64,000 nt of DNA from AP-15 sp963755435 (GCA_963755435.1 CAVWJX010000005.1:496001-560000); one strand, 5' to 3'; counted from the stretch's first letter, positions 43,331 through 52,718 are shown. Program-made: numbers and translations. Notes: generated by a model not told the origin, from the sequence alone.

Positions 43331-44575
43331 TCAGTCGCTGGCGTAGACGACATTGCGCAGCATCGGATAGATAAAGCTGTTCCAGCGCTGGCCATTGAAG
43401 ACCCCGTAATGGCCGACGCCGGTCTGCACGTGGTGGCGCTTCATATAGGGCCGCAGCCCAGTGCACAAATCCTGAGCGGCCAGTGTCTGACCGACGGCGC
43501 AAATGTCGTCGCGCTCGCCTTCAACAGTGAATAAGGCGGTGCGCCGGATCGCCTGCGGATCGACCCGTCGCCCGCGCCAGTGCAGCCGGCCCAATGGCAG
43601 CGCGTGCTGCTGGAACACCCGCTCGACCGTTTGCAGGTAGAATTCGGCCGGCAGATCCATCACCGCCAGGTATTCGTCGTAAAACTTGCGGATTGCCGCT
43701 GCCCGTTGCACCTCGCCATTGGCGATGTGGCAGAACAGGTCGAGCTGGGCCTTGACGTGCCGCTCGAGGTTCATGCTCATAAAAGCGGCAAGCTGGGTGA
43801 AGCCGGGGTAGACGCGGCGGCAGGCGCCATGGTAGCGCCACGGCACGGTGTCGATCAGGGCGCCTTCGAACCAGCTAATCGGCCGGCTCGTCGCCAGTTC
43901 GTTGACTTCGGTCGGGTTGATTCGAGTATCGATCGGTCCGGCCATCAGGGTCATGCTGCGCGGCTGCGCCGGATGGCCATCCTCGGCCATGATCGCCGCT
44001 GCCGCCAACGCCGCGACGCAGGGCTGGCAGACTGCGACCAGATGCGCACCAGGCCCCAGCACTTCGAGAAAGGTGATCAGGTGCTCGATAAAGTCGTCAA
44101 AATCAAAATGGCCGTAGCCTAAGCCGATGTCGCGCGCATTGTGCCAGTCGGTGATGTAGACGTCGTGGTCGGCCAGCATCGTGCGCGCGGTGCCGCGCAA
44201 CAGCGTGGCAAAATGCCCCGACATTGGCGCCACCAGTAGAACCTTAGGTTGGGTTGCGGCCAGCTCCTTTTCAAAGCGCAACAAGGTGCAGAAGGGCGTG
44301 CGATGAACCGCGACCTCGCGCACTGCGACCGGGCGGCCAGCAATTTCGACCTGGTCGATGCCAAACGGCGGGCGGCGGTGGCTCAGTCCGGCGCGGGCAA
44401 TAAGTTCGCATAGCGCTGCAACCGCCCGCTGTACCGCGTTTGGCGACGCATCGGTTCGGGAAGTTTGCGGGTGGGACGCAATGGGCGGCGGCGGCGTCAA
44501 GGCTGCCGCAGCGATGCCGGCCAAGCTGCGCAATGGCGCCATCGCGTCGGTAAGGGCAAGAAAATTCCGGTACAT
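43331..44575 (-). CDS. phaZ: Intracellular polyhydroxyalkanoate depolymerase
   Basis: Hydrolyses stored poly-3-hydroxybutyrate granules. 414 residues with an alpha/beta hydrolase fold. The nucleophile is in the lipase-like box AVCQPC, as in the intracellular PhaZa1 family, which uses Cys with Asp and His. The Asp is in FTVEGERDDICAVGQT and the His in VGHYGVFNGQRW. Also seen are YITDWHNARDIGLGYGHFDFDDFIEHLI and SMTLMAGPIDTRINPTEVNELA, typical for the family. It begins 140 bp from the divergent GST gene. Confidence 0.93.
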   Translation of the reverse strand: MYRNFLALTDAMAPLRSLAGIAAAALTPPPPIASHPQTSRTDASPNAVQRAVAALCELIARAGLSHRRPPFGIDQVEIAGRPVAVREVAVHRTPFCTLLRFEKELAATQPKVLLVAPMSGHFATLLRGTARTMLADHDVYITDWHNARDIGLGYGHFDFDDFIEHLITFLEVLGPGAHLVAVCQPCVAALAAAAIMAEDGHPAQPRSMTLMAGPIDTRINPTEVNELATSRPISWFEGALIDTVPWRYHGACRRVYPGFTQLAAFMSMNLERHVKAQLDLFCHIANGEVQRAAAIRKFYDEYLAVMDLPAEFYLQTVERVFQQHALPLGRLHWRGRRVDPQAIRRTALFTVEGERDDICAVGQTLAAQDLCTGLRPYMKRHHVQTGVGHYGVFNGQRWNSFIYPMLRNVVYASD

Positions 44576-44714
44576 CGTTCGGCCCGTCTGCTGCGCCGCC
44601 AAATCCCGAAGATTAAAGGATTTGACGAGCCTATGCGAGATGGTTTGGCGCTGCGATCCCGGCTGTGGGACAATGGGTCTCCCCCCGGGTGCCGGCCATC
44701 AGAGGAGCACGGCG

Positions 44715-45368
44715 ATGACCGATGTCATACTGACGATCAGCAGCAAGAACTATTCGTCGTGGTCATTGCGCGGCTGGCTGTTATGCCGGATGGCCGGGCT
44801 CGAATTCGCCGAGCTGGCGGTGCCGGTCGACGACCCGGCCAATCGCGCCGAATTGCTGCTGCTATCGCCGTCGATCCTGGTGCCATGCCTGACCCATGAG
44901 GGGATCAGGGTATGGGACACGCTGGCGATCGGCGAATATCTGCACGAGCTGAACCCGAAAGCCGGATTGCTTCCGGCCGCCCGTGCGGCCCGCGCCCGCT
45001 GCCGCTCGATCTGCGGCGAGATGCATTCGGGGTTCGCCAATCTGCGCTCGGCATTGCCGATGAACCTCAAGGCGCGGCACCAGGACTTCAAGGTCTGGGC
45101 TGGAGCGCAGGCCGATATCGACCGGATAACGACGATTTGGCGCGAATGCTTTGCCGAGCATGGCGGGCCCTATCTGTTTGGCGCATTGACCATGGCCGAC
45201 GCAATGTATGCGCCGGTGGCGACCCGCTTTCACACGTATGACGTCAAGCTCGACCGCGATTGCAGCGCCTATTGCGAGCGCATATTGGCGTTGCCCGACA
45301 TGGTCGCCTGGCGCGAGGCGGCACTGGCCGAGCCCGATGGCTTCGAGGAGCTCGATATGGAGTTCTGA
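44715..45368 (+). CDS. Glutathione S-transferase family protein
   Basis: 217 residues. The N-domain has ILTISSKNYSSWSLRGWLLCRMAG, with a serine-rich active-site loop. PSILVPCLTHEG holds the cis-proline, and VWDTLAIGEYLHE the helix after it. The C-domain is helical (CRSICGEMHSGFANLRSALPMNL). This is the proteobacterial GST branch that includes YfcF-like and GstA-like proteins. GAGGAG stands before the ATG at 44715. The substrate is unknown. Confidence 0.88.
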   Translation: MTDVILTISSKNYSSWSLRGWLLCRMAGLEFAELAVPVDDPANRAELLLLSPSILVPCLTHEGIRVWDTLAIGEYLHELNPKAGLLPAARAARARCRSICGEMHSGFANLRSALPMNLKARHQDFKVWAGAQADIDRITTIWRECFAEHGGPYLFGALTMADAMYAPVATRFHTYDVKLDRDCSAYCERILALPDMVAWREAALAEPDGFEELDMEF

Positions 45369-45436
45369 GCGGTTGCTGAGCCAATCGGCTCAATCATCCG
45401 GGTGATGCCGATGCTGGTGCGCTGCCCTTGGATCGG

Positions 45437-47008
45437 TCAGTCGTCCATTACCGCATCGACCGGCGCCGGGGCGTCGACGATTCGCGGATAGGTCCGCCGG
45501 CTGAATGCCAAGCATACTGCCGCGACAATCAGATAGCCGAGTGCCACTGGTGCTGAATTGCCGATGCCGAGTGCCGTCCCATGGATGAAGCCGAAATAGG
45601 ACAATACGGCACCGGCGGCGGCGAACAGAGCGGCGCGGTCGAATTCGCGATCGATGATAAAGACGGCGATCGAGCCGAGGATCAATCCGGCCAGGACGGC
45701 GCCGCCGCCCAATAGCGCCATGCCGTGATAGACGACGCCGACCGCGCCCAATTTGGCCATGCCGAGCTTTTCGGCCGAGGTGCCGGCGGCCCCGAGCGCC
45801 CCGTCGATCATAGTCTGCGCCCAAGCGGAGATGTTCGGCAGAATCGCCAGGACGATCGCCGGCGCGTGTCGGGAGGGCGTGGTCTGAAATGCCTGGGCGC
45901 CGATCACGAGCCCGATATAGAGCAGGATCGGCAAGATCGCGACCAGCGGGATCACCGCGAGCAGCAATGCGGTCAGGCCGAGAAAGCAGACAATGCCGAT
46001 CACGACGCCGGTCGCCAAAGAGTAGCCGATCCGCCCGCCCACCGCCTTCCATCCGGGGTGACCGATATAGACCGCCGGCGGAAACGGGCTGCCGAGCAGA
46101 GCGCCGATGATGGCTCCGGTGCCGTCGGCCAAGAGGATCTTGCGCAGGCTGTAGTCGTCGCCGCCGGCTGCGGCGCTTTCGACATTGTTCATGCCCTCGG
46201 TGAAATTGTAGATGCCGAGCGGCACCGCGGTGACGAGCAGCGGCCCAATCCCGCCGAACGCCCGGGCGATATCGAGCGTCGGGTAAGGCAGATGCAGGCC
46301 GAATTGGCCGAGCGCGCCGGCGACCTCGGCTGGCTGCATCAACATGTCGAGATGGAGGAGCCGGGCGAGCCAAGCGAGTGCGGTGCCGAGCGCCACCGCG
46401 ACCAGGCCGCCGGGCAACCCGAACGGCAGCCTGACCCCGGCCGTCCAGCTGACCAGCACAATGCTGAGCGACAGCATGAACAGCCACGGGTCTTCCCAGC
46501 CCAGAAAGGCCGGACGCATCGAGATGAACGCGATCGAAATCCCGGCGAGGGTGCCGAGCATCGCCGCGCGTGGCGTATATTTGCGCACGGTCGGCCCGAC
46601 AAAAGCGCCGAGCAGCACGATCGCGCCGATTACCAGGCACCACACCAGGCCGCAGCGCCAGGCGAACAGCGCATCGTGGGTCTTCAAATAGATCGGCAGC
46701 ATGATCAGAAAGACGACGATGAACATATGTGGTACCGACGGCCCATACGGCATCGCCGTCACGTCGCTGCGCCCCTGTTGCTTGGCCAGTCGCCATGCGA
46801 GATAGGCGTAATAGAGGTTGCCCAGGGGCAGCGCGATGCCGAGCGCCGGCAGGATGCGGCCGTAAACGATCGCGGCCGGCAGGTGCACAACGTGCAGGCA
46901 CAGCCCGGTCAGCACGATGACGTTGAGGACCACATTGGTGAACAGCCCGAAAAAGCCGTTCCAGTCGCCGGCGACCCACCAGCGTGGGGGATTGGCCGCG
47001 GTGCTCAT
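45437..47008 (-). CDS. NCS2-like (xanthine/uracil permease superfamily) membrane transporter
   Basis: 523 residues with about 12 membrane helices. Segments such as NPPRWWVAGDWNGFFGLFTNVVLNVIVL, DVTAMPYGPSVPHMFIVV, GIYNFTEGMNNVESAAAGGDDY and GSPFPPAVYIGHPGWK resemble putative permeases in the nucleobase (NCS2/AzgA-type) superfamily, here with an E-x-M-N-N-V-E-S motif in the position where NCS2 proteins have a substrate-binding glutamate. ATG at 47008 overlaps the TGA of the hydrolase gene by 4 nt. Their coupling suggests transport of the hydrolase's substrate or product. Confidence 0.75.
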   Translation of the reverse strand: MSTAANPPRWWVAGDWNGFFGLFTNVVLNVIVLTGLCLHVVHLPAAIVYGRILPALGIALPLGNLYYAYLAWRLAKQQGRSDVTAMPYGPSVPHMFIVVFLIMLPIYLKTHDALFAWRCGLVWCLVIGAIVLLGAFVGPTVRKYTPRAAMLGTLAGISIAFISMRPAFLGWEDPWLFMLSLSIVLVSWTAGVRLPFGLPGGLVAVALGTALAWLARLLHLDMLMQPAEVAGALGQFGLHLPYPTLDIARAFGGIGPLLVTAVPLGIYNFTEGMNNVESAAAGGDDYSLRKILLADGTGAIIGALLGSPFPPAVYIGHPGWKAVGGRIGYSLATGVVIGIVCFLGLTALLLAVIPLVAILPILLYIGLVIGAQAFQTTPSRHAPAIVLAILPNISAWAQTMIDGALGAAGTSAEKLGMAKLGAVGVVYHGMALLGGGAVLAGLILGSIAVFIIDREFDRAALFAAAGAVLSYFGFIHGTALGIGNSAPVALGYLIVAAVCLAFSRRTYPRIVDAPAPVDAVMDD

Positions 47009-47694
47009 CGGGGGGTCTCCGCGCCGCCGTCGGCGCAGAGCGCCGCAATGACCGCCACGCTCGGCGCGACCCAGCCGAAAATGCCGCCCTGCGCCTTGAT
47101 CATGGCGAGCCCGATCTCGTGGAATTCGGGGAAATACGAGCCGACGCAATCTTCGACAACGAGGCACTCATAGCCGCGATCATTGGCTTCGCGCACGGTG
47201 GTGTGGACGCAGACCTCGGTGGTGACGCCGCACACAATCAGCTGGGCGATGCCGCGGTTTTTCAGCATCGCGTCGAGATCGGTGGCGTAAAAGGCGCCCT
47301 TGCCCGGCTTGTCGACAATCGGCTCGCCGGGGAGCGGGCAGAGCTCGGCGACGATCTCGTGTCCGGCCTCGCCGCGGACCAGGATGCGGCCCATCGGCCC
47401 CTCATCGCCGATGCCGATGGCGAGCCGGCCGCGCGCCTTTTTCGCCGGCGCCAGATCGGCCAGATCAGGGCGATGGCCCTCGCGGGTGTGAAAGATTGCG
47501 AGCCCGCAGGCGCGCGCGTGCTCCAGCAGCCGCTGGGCGGGTGCTATGGTCCGGCGCAGCAGCGATACATTATTGCCGAGTGCGGCGCCAAAGCCGTCGG
47601 GCTCGAGAAAATCGCGCTGCATGTCGATGATCAGCAGTCCCGACCGCGCCGGGTCGAGATCCAATGAATAGGGCTGCGCCTCGACTATTGCCAT
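47005..47694 (-). CDS. Isochorismatase-family cysteine hydrolase
   Basis: 229 residues. The catalytic triad typical of the superfamily is visible: Asp in GLLIIDMQRDFLEPDGFG, Lys in VDKPGKGAFYATDLD and Cys in VCGVTTEVCVHTTVREAND. The FLEPDGFG and GKGAFYATDL features match members acting on carbamoyl amides, such as biuret or ureidoacrylate hydrolases (RutB group). It is the first gene of a unit with an NCS2-like permease, which points to catabolism of a nitrogen-rich heterocycle or amide. The start at 47694 is the second ATG of the frame. Confidence 0.83.
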   Translation of the reverse strand: MAIVEAQPYSLDLDPARSGLLIIDMQRDFLEPDGFGAALGNNVSLLRRTIAPAQRLLEHARACGLAIFHTREGHRPDLADLAPAKKARGRLAIGIGDEGPMGRILVRGEAGHEIVAELCPLPGEPIVDKPGKGAFYATDLDAMLKNRGIAQLIVCGVTTEVCVHTTVREANDRGYECLVVEDCVGSYFPEFHEIGLAMIKAQGGIFGWVAPSVAVIAALCADGGAETPR

Positions 47695-47902
47695 GCTATC
47701 ACCCCCGCGCCGGGCGGCCATCGAGCCAGGCCTGTGGCGGACCTGCGGTCTTTACGCAAGAAGCGAGCCAATTTGCCTGGACCCAAGCCGGCCGCGCGCC
47801 AGCCCGGCCTTTCTGTGCGTCGCCCGATCCGCGTGCTAATGATCGAGCGCTTGCCGCCGCCACCGGCCACGGTGTGATCCGGCCGCCCCAGAGGGAGTTT
47901 CG

Positions 47903-49051
47903 ATGTCGAGCAGCACCCCGCTTTCCGGCCTTGTCGTGATCGAGATCAGCCAAAGCGTCGCCGCCCCCTATGCCGGGATGATTCTTGGCGAACTCGGTGC
48001 CGAGGTGATCAAGATCGAGAACCCGAAGATCGGCGACGCCGCCCGCGGCTGGGGGCCGCCCTTCGCCGCCGGGGCCGCCACCTGCTTTCACGCGGTCAAC
48101 CGAGGCAAGCGCGGGATCACTATCGACCTCGCCGACCCGGCCGAGGCCGAAAAGCTGAAGGCGCTGGTGATCGGTCGCGCCGACGTCCTGATCCATAATC
48201 TGAAATTCGGCTCCCTCGACCGCTTTGGCCTGTCGGCGGCCGCCTTGACCGCGCAGAAGCCCGGCCTCGTCTATTGCAATCTCGGTGCGTTCGGCGCCGT
48301 CGGACCGCTGCGCGAGCGGCCGGGCTACGATCCCTTGATGCAGGCCTATGGCGGGCTGATGAGCCTGATGGGCGAGGATGGGCGGCCGCCGGTACGCGTC
48401 GGCGTGTCGATCGTCGACCTCGCCACCGGGATGTGGTCGGTGATCGGCATTCTCGCGGCGCTGAATGAGCGGCGCCGCACCGGCCTTGGCGGCGTCGTCG
48501 ATACTTCGCTCTTCGAGACGGCGCTCGCCTGGATGTCGATTCCGATCGCCGCCCATCTGGTCACCGGCGCGGTGCCGACCCGGCAGGGGTCGGGGGTCGA
48601 CATGATCGTGCCGTACCAGGCCTTTGCCGCCGCCGACGGCTATCTGATGGTGGCGGCCGGCAACGACAATCTGTTTCGCCGGCTGTGTAGCGCGATCGGC
48701 CGCCCGGAGCTCGCCCTCGACCCGCGCTTTCGCACCAACCAGGACCGGGTGGTCAACCGCCCGACCCTGATCGCGATCCTCGACGCGGTCTTCGCCGCCG
48801 AGCCGATTGCATGGTGGGCCGCGCGGCTCGATGCCGCCGGCATCCCGAACGGCCCGATGCAGACGGTCGACCAGGTGGTGGCGGACGCCCAGACCGCGGC
48901 CCTCGGCATGATCCAGCAATTGTCGGCGAGCTCGTCGGACGATCGGCTGGCGCTGGTCGGGCTGCCCTTGTCTTTCGACGGTATCCGACCGCCCTTCGCC
49001 AAGGCCGCGCCGGCACTCGGCGAGGACGACGCCCAGATCCTTCCCCGCTGA
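47903..49051 (+). CDS. Class III CoA transferase (CaiB/BaiF family)
   Basis: 382 residues, the usual length for the family. The N-terminus LSGLVVIEISQSVAAPYAGMILGELGAEVIKIE and NRGKRGITIDLADPAEAE are diagnostic. The catalytic Asp lies in SIVDLATGMWSVIGILAAL, and SLFETALAWMS and AFAAADGYLMVAAGN are family marks. These enzymes swap CoA between acids through an aspartyl anhydride. GAGGGAG precedes the ATG by about 5 nt. The natural acids are unknown. Confidence 0.92.
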   Translation: MSSSTPLSGLVVIEISQSVAAPYAGMILGELGAEVIKIENPKIGDAARGWGPPFAAGAATCFHAVNRGKRGITIDLADPAEAEKLKALVIGRADVLIHNLKFGSLDRFGLSAAALTAQKPGLVYCNLGAFGAVGPLRERPGYDPLMQAYGGLMSLMGEDGRPPVRVGVSIVDLATGMWSVIGILAALNERRRTGLGGVVDTSLFETALAWMSIPIAAHLVTGAVPTRQGSGVDMIVPYQAFAAADGYLMVAAGNDNLFRRLCSAIGRPELALDPRFRTNQDRVVNRPTLIAILDAVFAAEPIAWWAARLDAAGIPNGPMQTVDQVVADAQTAALGMIQQLSASSSDDRLALVGLPLSFDGIRPPFAKAAPALGEDDAQILPR

Positions 49052-49063
49052 CCGGTTTCAGTA

Positions 49064-49678
49064 ATGGCCGATTGGCGGCGCCAAATCCTGCCCGCGCTGT
49101 TCGCCGCCGTGCTCGGCGCGTGTTCCCAATTGCCGCCGCCCGGCTCGGGAACGGCGGTCGGCAACGGCGCGAATGAGGTTCGCGAGCACCAGTCGGGGGA
49201 GTTTATCGTGCTGGTCGGGCCAAGGGCGCAGCACGCGGCACCTTTTCTCGGCATCCCCGGCACCAATTTTTTCCGCCTGCGCAGCTTTATCGATCGGCGC
49301 AACGGGCAGAGTGCGGACCAGCTCTACGTTTCCGACAGTTATAGCGGCCCGGAGCGGAATTGGGACGCGGCGCACGACGCCTCCGGCCATCCGCTGGTTT
49401 TTATTCCGATCAGCCGGCAGGAGATCACCTGTTCTTCCGGCTGTTCCTATGCCGAGGAATTTGCCGTGAACCTGCCGGAGCGCGAAATGCGCGCCAATCC
49501 GGACGGCTTGAATGTGATCTTTACCGACCCGACCGGCGGCGAACAAACAGTTACGGTGTCCGCCGCCCAGATCGCGGCGCAGCTAGAAGCTGTCGAGACG
49601 CAACGGCGGGCGGTACTGCGCGCCGTCGCCGGCTCTGTCGAGACGCCGCTGCCTGCCGCGGCTCACCATGCTGAATAG
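49064..49678 (+). CDS. Predicted lipoprotein, function unknown
   Basis: 204 residues. The N-terminus MADWRRQILPALFAAVLGAC ends in a lipobox with LGAC, so Cys20 is probably lipidated. The mature part contains two cysteines close together (EITCSSGCSYAEEF) and a C-terminal helix. No family recognised. It follows the CoA transferase by 12 bp and may share its transcript. Confidence 0.68.
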   Translation: MADWRRQILPALFAAVLGACSQLPPPGSGTAVGNGANEVREHQSGEFIVLVGPRAQHAAPFLGIPGTNFFRLRSFIDRRNGQSADQLYVSDSYSGPERNWDAAHDASGHPLVFIPISRQEITCSSGCSYAEEFAVNLPEREMRANPDGLNVIFTDPTGGEQTVTVSAAQIAAQLEAVETQRRAVLRAVAGSVETPLPAAAHHAE

Positions 49679-49968
49679 GCGCTGGCCTGGGCCTGATCAA
49701 ACGCGGCTCGGAAACCCTGGCAACCGCCCGCGCTCGGAGCCATTGCATCCAACGCCCCAGCGCAGCTCGGGTCGTGACGGGGGATGACGGCTCCGGCCAA
49801 ACTCGCGTCGCGCGGCGCCACGCCATGTCGCGACGCCAAGGCCTGAACCCCGGCGAACAGCAGCACCAAAATGACCGCCATCGCCCACGCCGCAGCGACC
49901 GTCCGCCAGATTCCGAAGGTTTTCTCGACGGCGCCGCGCTCGCGCCCGCTCACGATTTCTTCCGGCAT
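49663..49968 (-). CDS. Small membrane protein, function unknown
   Basis: 101 residues from the ATG at 49968: MPEEIVSGRERGAVEKTFGIW, then one membrane helix (VAAAWAMAVILVLLFAGVQAL), then an exported-looking domain with two cysteines. The last 16 bp overlap the end of the convergent lipoprotein gene. The upstream extension of the frame, to 50106, has low-information sequence and I do not use it. The function is unknown; support is moderate. Confidence 0.5.
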   Translation of the reverse strand: MPEEIVSGRERGAVEKTFGIWRTVAAAWAMAVILVLLFAGVQALASRHGVAPRDASLAGAVIPRHDPSCAGALDAMAPSAGGCQGFRAAFDQAQASAYSAW

Positions 49969-50121
49969 CACCGCACCCGCAAATTCGCCTATTGCACCGC
50001 AATAAATAGGCAAGTGGCGCTGACCGAAACACCCCTTGTTTGGCATGGCTGTCTTGCGCATCAAATTGGCGTGACCGCGGCCGCCGCACGGACGCCATGG
50101 AACCACGCCGACGCCGCCGGA

Positions 50122-50997
50122 TCAGTCGCCAGCCTCGTCGCCAGCCTCGTCGAACGCGAGCATCAGCGGCGCCGCCCGCGCCCGGATTTCCTGCGGCAAT
50201 GGCGCCGGCCGGCGTGCGTCGAGGTCGAGCTGCACCCCGAACTGGCCGAGGCGGGCAAATTCCTTGCCGGTGCGCGGATCACTCATGCGATGCACCAATC
50301 GGACCGACGAGCCGCCGAGATGTGCAATCCCGGTCTCGACCAGATACGGCTCGCCGAGCCGCGGCGCCTCGATGAGCCGAAAGGCCAGCTCAAAGGTCGA
50401 GAATCCGCGGCGCTGCGTCTCCATATAGTCGCGGCCCATGCCGATCGAAGCCGCCGCCTGCAGCAGCGCATCGGTAAAGCGATGCACAAAGGCCTCGAGC
50501 GAGCAGCGCCCTTGCTCGTCGAGGTCGGCGGGCGCGACCCGGCCGCGCGCACTGGCGATGGCGCCCTCCATGTTCCGCGGCTCGAGGCGTACCTCGACGG
50601 CGGGTCCCTCCCATCCGGCGAGCTCGCCCGCGAGGGTCTCGCGCTTCGCGGTCGGGAACGCCGCGGGCGGCAATTCCCACGTCTCCTCGATCCATGTCAC
50701 TCGCTCGCCGCTCGCGGAATCGACGATTCGGTGCCCGAGCCGCAATTGCGGGTCGAGCCCGATCGCGGCGCTGTCGAGATGAAAGCTGTCGCCAGCCCGC
50801 AGCTCGCGCACGAAGCGTAGGTCGAACCGACGCACGAACCCGCCACGGCGCAACAGCTCGGCGAGGCCGAGGCGCTCGGCGAGACCGGCCGTGGCCTGGT
50901 CGACGCGGCCGAGATAGCAGGCGATTGTGAAGTGCTCGGTGACGTCGCATTCCCAAGGCGCCACCGTGCCGCGATAGGTTTCGTGCCACCCGGTCAT
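50122..50997 (-). CDS. Double-hotdog thioesterase family protein
   Basis: 291 residues with two hotdog-like halves. The first has VAPWECDVTEHFTIACYLGRVDQATAGL and the FDLRFVRELRAGDSFHLDS strand pattern. The second has RCSLEAFVHRFTDALLQAA and FELAFRLIEAPRLGEPYLVETGI. In each, the loop before the hot-dog helix carries Asp or Glu as in acyl-CoA thioesterases. The substrate is not predictable. The end (DEAGDEAGD) is a short tandem repeat encoded by two copies of a 12-bp sequence (GCCAGCCTCGTC on the plus strand). Confidence 0.75.
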   Translation of the reverse strand: MTGWHETYRGTVAPWECDVTEHFTIACYLGRVDQATAGLAERLGLAELLRRGGFVRRFDLRFVRELRAGDSFHLDSAAIGLDPQLRLGHRIVDSASGERVTWIEETWELPPAAFPTAKRETLAGELAGWEGPAVEVRLEPRNMEGAIASARGRVAPADLDEQGRCSLEAFVHRFTDALLQAAASIGMGRDYMETQRRGFSTFELAFRLIEAPRLGEPYLVETGIAHLGGSSVRLVHRMSDPRTGKEFARLGQFGVQLDLDARRPAPLPQEIRARAAPLMLAFDEAGDEAGD

Positions 50998-51052
50998 TGC
51001 GATCCCCGGCGCGCTGACGCCGCGGATTTCGGGCGCGCGCCCGGCGCCCGGC

Positions 51053-51415
51053 TCATGAGATCCGCCACCGCCCGTCGGGCTGCAGGCAGCTGTTCAGCCG
51101 GTAGTGCTCCGGAGCGACCGGCATCTTCCGCGTCGCCAAGGTATAGCCGATCGATTCGCAGGACCGGCCGTTAACACTGTATTTTCTGACCAAGGTTATG
51201 GTTCCGTAATTGCCCGAATCCGGGTTGCTCCATGAGGCGGTCGCACCCACGGTCGAGCCGTAAATCTTGGTGTTGACAATCCCTTGCATGAGGGCGAGGT
51301 CGCGCTTAGTCAGCTCGATGTTCGTTCTCATTCCGGGGCCGAGAAACTGTGCCTCGGCGGGCAGCGACACAACCAGAGCGATCGCCACCAAGATCGCCGT
51401 CCACGGCATCGACAT
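51053..51415 (-). CDS. RT0821/Lpp0805-type surface protein
   Basis: 120 residues with a signal peptide (ILVAIALVVSLPAEAQ). The C-terminal half, SWSNPDSGNYGTITLVRKYSVNGRSCESIGYTLA and then NSCLQPDGRWRI, follows the signature of the RT0821/Lpp0805 family: an NPDSGNYG motif, a conserved Cys pair and a terminal QPDGxW. Members are small surface or periplasmic proteins of unknown function. The family's longer versions also have a glycine-zipper helix, missing here. Confidence 0.78.
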   Translation of the reverse strand: MSMPWTAILVAIALVVSLPAEAQFLGPGMRTNIELTKRDLALMQGIVNTKIYGSTVGATASWSNPDSGNYGTITLVRKYSVNGRSCESIGYTLATRKMPVAPEHYRLNSCLQPDGRWRIS

Positions 51416-51612
51416 TCCTGCTCTCCAGCGAAGCCGGCTTTATTATTGCAGCGGAACCTGCCGCTGCGGCTTGACGCAGGTCAACAAAAAACCCCAAAGG
51501 GCCGGCATGGATATGGCCAGAAGCTCCGATTTGGGCCATCTGACCGAGTAGGCTACTTATCGAGGCCGGAGTTCGGCGGCGGGCGTTTGCGCAAATTGCA
51601 ACGGCGGAAGCG

Positions 51613-52440
51613 ATGAAGCAGCGAAACGGGTCTCGACTGAAATGCCCCGTCGGCCGACGGGTGTTCCGCGACGGGGCGACGCGCGCGGCGAGTGCGGCTG
51701 CGCTCGGCATTCTGCTCGGCTGCAGCGCCTGCGCCGCGACGCCGGGGGGATCGCCGACCGCGGCCAACAGCAATCCCGATAACGATCCGGCCGAGCCGGT
51801 CAACCGGGCGATCTTCAAGGCCAATCTCGCCGCCGATCACGCGGTGCTGCACCCGGTCGCCCAGGCCTATGTCGACCATGTGCCGCAGCCGGTCCGCCAG
51901 GGCATCCGCAACATCGTGCAAAATCTCCAGGAACCGGCGAACGCGGTCAACGATCTGCTGCAAGGGCATGTTGGCGAGGCCTGGCAATCGGTCGGGCGGC
52001 TCGCGGTCAACACCACGGTGGGCGCCGGCGGCATCGTCGATGTCGCCAAAATATGGGGGCTGCCGCGGCACCGCGCCGATTTCGGCGAGACCTTGGCGAT
52101 ATGGGGCGTGCACGAAGGGCCGTTTGTCGAATTGCCGCTGCTCGGCCCGTCAAACCCGCGCGATGCAGTGGGCACTGTGGTCGACCTTGCGCTGAACCCG
52201 CTGAGCTATGTGGGCGGGGCGCCGGCAACCTATGCGAGCCTCGCGGCCGGCGGCGCCGACGTGGTCGACACCCGCGCCCGGCACCTGAAGGATCTCGATG
52301 AGTTGGAGCGCAATTCGCTCGATTATTACGCCGAGCTGCGCAGCGTCTATCGGCAACACCGGGACGCCCAGATTGCCGCGGCAAAGGCGAAGCAGCCCGC
52401 GCAAGGGCATGTCGACATCACCTTCCCCGATAACAAGTAA
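51613..52440 (+). CDS. mlaA: MlaA/VacJ family lipoprotein
   Basis: 275 residues. A lipobox (LLGCSAC) sits after a long N-terminal stretch, and the conserved domain begins DNDPAEPVNRAIFKANL, with VPQPVRQGIRNIVQNLQEPANAVNDLLQG, GRLAVNTTVGAGGIVDVA, RADFGETLAIWGVHEGPFVELPLLGPSNPRDAVG and the tail DLDELERNSLDYYAELRSVYRQ. MlaA is the outer-membrane component that removes surface phospholipid and passes it to MlaC. In the alphaproteobacterial layout, mlaC and the mlaFED transporter are usually nearby, but I do not see them in the window. Confidence 0.93.
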   Translation: MKQRNGSRLKCPVGRRVFRDGATRAASAAALGILLGCSACAATPGGSPTAANSNPDNDPAEPVNRAIFKANLAADHAVLHPVAQAYVDHVPQPVRQGIRNIVQNLQEPANAVNDLLQGHVGEAWQSVGRLAVNTTVGAGGIVDVAKIWGLPRHRADFGETLAIWGVHEGPFVELPLLGPSNPRDAVGTVVDLALNPLSYVGGAPATYASLAAGGADVVDTRARHLKDLDELERNSLDYYAELRSVYRQHRDAQIAAAKAKQPAQGHVDITFPDNK

Positions 52441-52448
52441 GATTGGCG

Positions 52449-52718
52449 TCAGCGGCGCATGTAGGGCGGGAACAATTCTTCGGGATCGTTGACCCACACA
52501 AACGGGATGCCGTGCACGTCGGCGCACTCGACCGCGTGGCGAAATTCGATCGCGACCGGGGCGTCAGGCCGGCTCTGATCGACCAGGGTCGACTGGCCGT
52601 GGGCAAAGCGCCAGCTGCCAATAATGCGCGCGGGATCGGTCGGGCTGCGGCAGACCGTAAATTCGATCAATCTGGCGCCGTAGGCTTCCTCCTTGCCCTC
52701 GATGACCGCAACCACCAT
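52449..52718 (-). CDS. Small hypothetical protein
   Basis: 89 residues starting MVVAVIEGKEEAYGARLIEF and ending VWVNDPEELFPPYMRR. A strong ribosome-binding site (GAGGAGAGGG) stands directly before the ATG. One cysteine pair is present (TVCRSP, VECADV). The protein is likely soluble. The family is not recognised. The gene ends 8 bp from the convergent mlaA and lies next to the tRNA. Confidence 0.65.
   Translation of the reverse strand: MVVAVIEGKEEAYGARLIEFTVCRSPTDPARIIGSWRFAHGQSTLVDQSRPDAPVAIEFRHAVECADVHGIPFVWVNDPEELFPPYMRR

Noticed and set aside
45725..47173. 482-codon plus-strand frame opposite the NCS2-like permease
   Set aside because: Antisense shadow with Arg/Asp/Gln-rich composition; the minus strand encodes a clear membrane protein.
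50101..50165. Duplicated GCCAGCCTCGTC near the thioesterase C-terminus as a mobile-element footprint
   Set aside because: A 12-bp in-frame tandem duplication that only lengthens the tail (DEAGDEAGD); simple slippage explains it.
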